Below, in pieces: positions 63,353-64,000 of a stretch of DNA of 64,000 nt (within the stretch, counting starts at the first letter, position 1; each line of letters opens with the position of its first letter). The notes beneath the pieces were generated by a model. That model did no database searches, was not told where the DNA came from, and saw only the letters and a list, made by a program, of their open reading frames with translations. The translations under genes were made by a program, and so were the position numbers. The stretch spans positions 35,255,546 to 35,319,545 of the forward strand of contig CM064715.1 in assembly GCA_032717465.1 (NCBI GenBank), read 5' to 3'. The stretch comes from Coenobita brevimanus. Its lineage: Eukaryota > Arthropoda > Malacostraca > Decapoda > Coenobitidae.

Positions 63353-64000
63353 GAAGAGCCTGGATTCCATTTTCTCTCCTAGGCCTTGGTAGCTGGTTAC
63401 ACATCTTTCTGCCTCACACACCAGAGGGGATCAGGCTGCCCTCTTTACACAACACACACATCCACATTATATCACATTGCCTTAAACCAGCTATCCTTTC
63501 TCCAAAAAACACCGATCTTGTCATTACATATCATACCCATTCCACAACACATCCCGTGTTCTCCCCCCGTAAAAAGAACCATGGCTGCTGCTATACCGGG
63601 AATCAGTGGTTTCTCGGATGACCACTACTGGCAGGGCTGGGTCGTTTGCACAGCACCCTCCCGGTCATCATCAAGCGACTGTGCCACCTCCAGTGTTGCG
63701 GCGCCCTAAATCTGCTCGTCAGTGCAGTAAAATTTTCTTTTGCATTATTAGGGGATTTCACTCCAACATCAACTCTGTTCAAAATTTCCTCCAGTTTGAA
63801 TCCCCTGATCTATTTCTGACAGAGACACAAGTAAGCTCCACCTCTGATTTAGCTAGATTTAATTTTCCTGGTTATACCTTGATTCAAAATTTCAGACCCA
63901 AAGGAGATGTAAGTTGCCTTGCTAAATCAGAAATTGCCCTGGAGGAGACTACTAAATTGAATTGTCTTTTTTTCGACTATTCCATGTTGTGTTTATCGTT
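63353..64000 (+). mobile_element. Jockey/I-like LINE 5' part (LJ-2b), runs off the window
   Basis: ATGGCTGCTGCTATACCG at 63581 starts a frame (SGFSDDHYWQGWVVCTAPS). After a frame slip at about 63706, a frame reads KSARQCSKIFFCIIRGFHSN, FLQFESPDLFLTETQVSS and RFNFPGYTLIQNFRPKGDV: the beginning of an APE endonuclease (the IRG-N-SV...PD-FLTETQ pattern). It resembles LJ-1a in layout and is probably of the same family as LJ-2a. 63353-63580 could be its 5' UTR. The rest lies outside the window. Confidence 0.75.

Overview
The window reads as intergenic, repeat-saturated DNA of a multicellular animal, most likely a decapod crustacean. This is an inference from very dense AT, AC and AG microsatellites, several APE-type LINE families, a Penelope-like element, tRNA-derived SINEs, and Y-box-like and transposase families common in arthropods. 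I found no host protein-coding gene with exons, no rRNA and no functional tRNA. Almost every long reading frame is a broken piece of a mobile element, or an open frame made by a tandem repeat whose unit is a multiple of three.

Layout. 1-0.9 kb: RTE-like LINE fragment (LR-a1). 1.0-6.0 kb: decayed Gypsy copy G1. 6.0-7.2 kb: reverse LINE LR-a2. 7.2-8.6 kb: short repeats and the GIY-YIG end of a Penelope-like element. 8.75-9.9 kb: degenerate gene with a Y-box-type cold-shock domain (CSD-A). 10.2-11.0 kb: solo LTR of the G1/G2 family. 11.1-14.0 kb: Tc1/mariner-like transposon with ~200-bp inverted repeats, into which a second cold-shock copy (CSD-B) has inserted. 14.0-15.4 kb: two MITE-like elements and a SINE in AT repeats. 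15.5-18.7 kb: reverse LINE LR-a3. 18.9-22.0 kb: Jockey/I-like LINE. 22.1-22.4 kb: palindrome of a short repeat. 22.4-27.3 kb: RTE-like LINE LR-b with another LINE nested in it. 27.6-28.6 kb: SINEs and microsatellites. 29-30.4 kb: eroded LINE. 30.5-35 kb: strand-asymmetric purine tract with 30-bp and 23-bp minisatellites. 35-36.4 kb: diffuse tandem repeats A and B. 36.8-41.2 kb: second Gypsy family (G3), itself hit by a LINE and a MITE. 42.5-51.6 kb: nested set, a TTAA-flanked piggyBac-like element holding an 8-bp-TSD hAT-like element holding the nearly intact Gypsy copy G2. 51.8-55.9 kb: reverse LINE LR-c2 split by a small TTAA element. 56-58.3 kb: repeats A and B and LINE LR-a4. 58.5-62.8 kb: minisatellites, ending in a 2.4-kb array of 15-bp units. 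62.8-64 kb: two LINE 5' fragments.

Two observations stand out. First, the G1/G2 retrotransposon has Gypsy-type enzymes, but integrase lies upstream of reverse transcriptase (gag-PR-INT-RT-RNaseH), a Copia-like order known in Gypsy elements as the Gmr1 type. Second, CSD-A and CSD-B are diverged dispersed copies of one intronless ~358-codon frame. It has an N-terminal Y-box cold-shock domain and a conserved C-terminal domain I do not recognise. Both copies end in the same 3' hairpin followed by an A-rich tail, which suggests a mobile or LINE-mobilised cold-shock gene.

The elements do not form a pathway; they form a stratigraphy. Target-site duplications give an insertion order: repeat A, then the piggyBac-like element, then the hAT-like element, then G2. 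LINE, SINE and LTR ends repeatedly meet at AT dinucleotide tracts, so these tracts look like insertion hot spots or tail-derived seeds.
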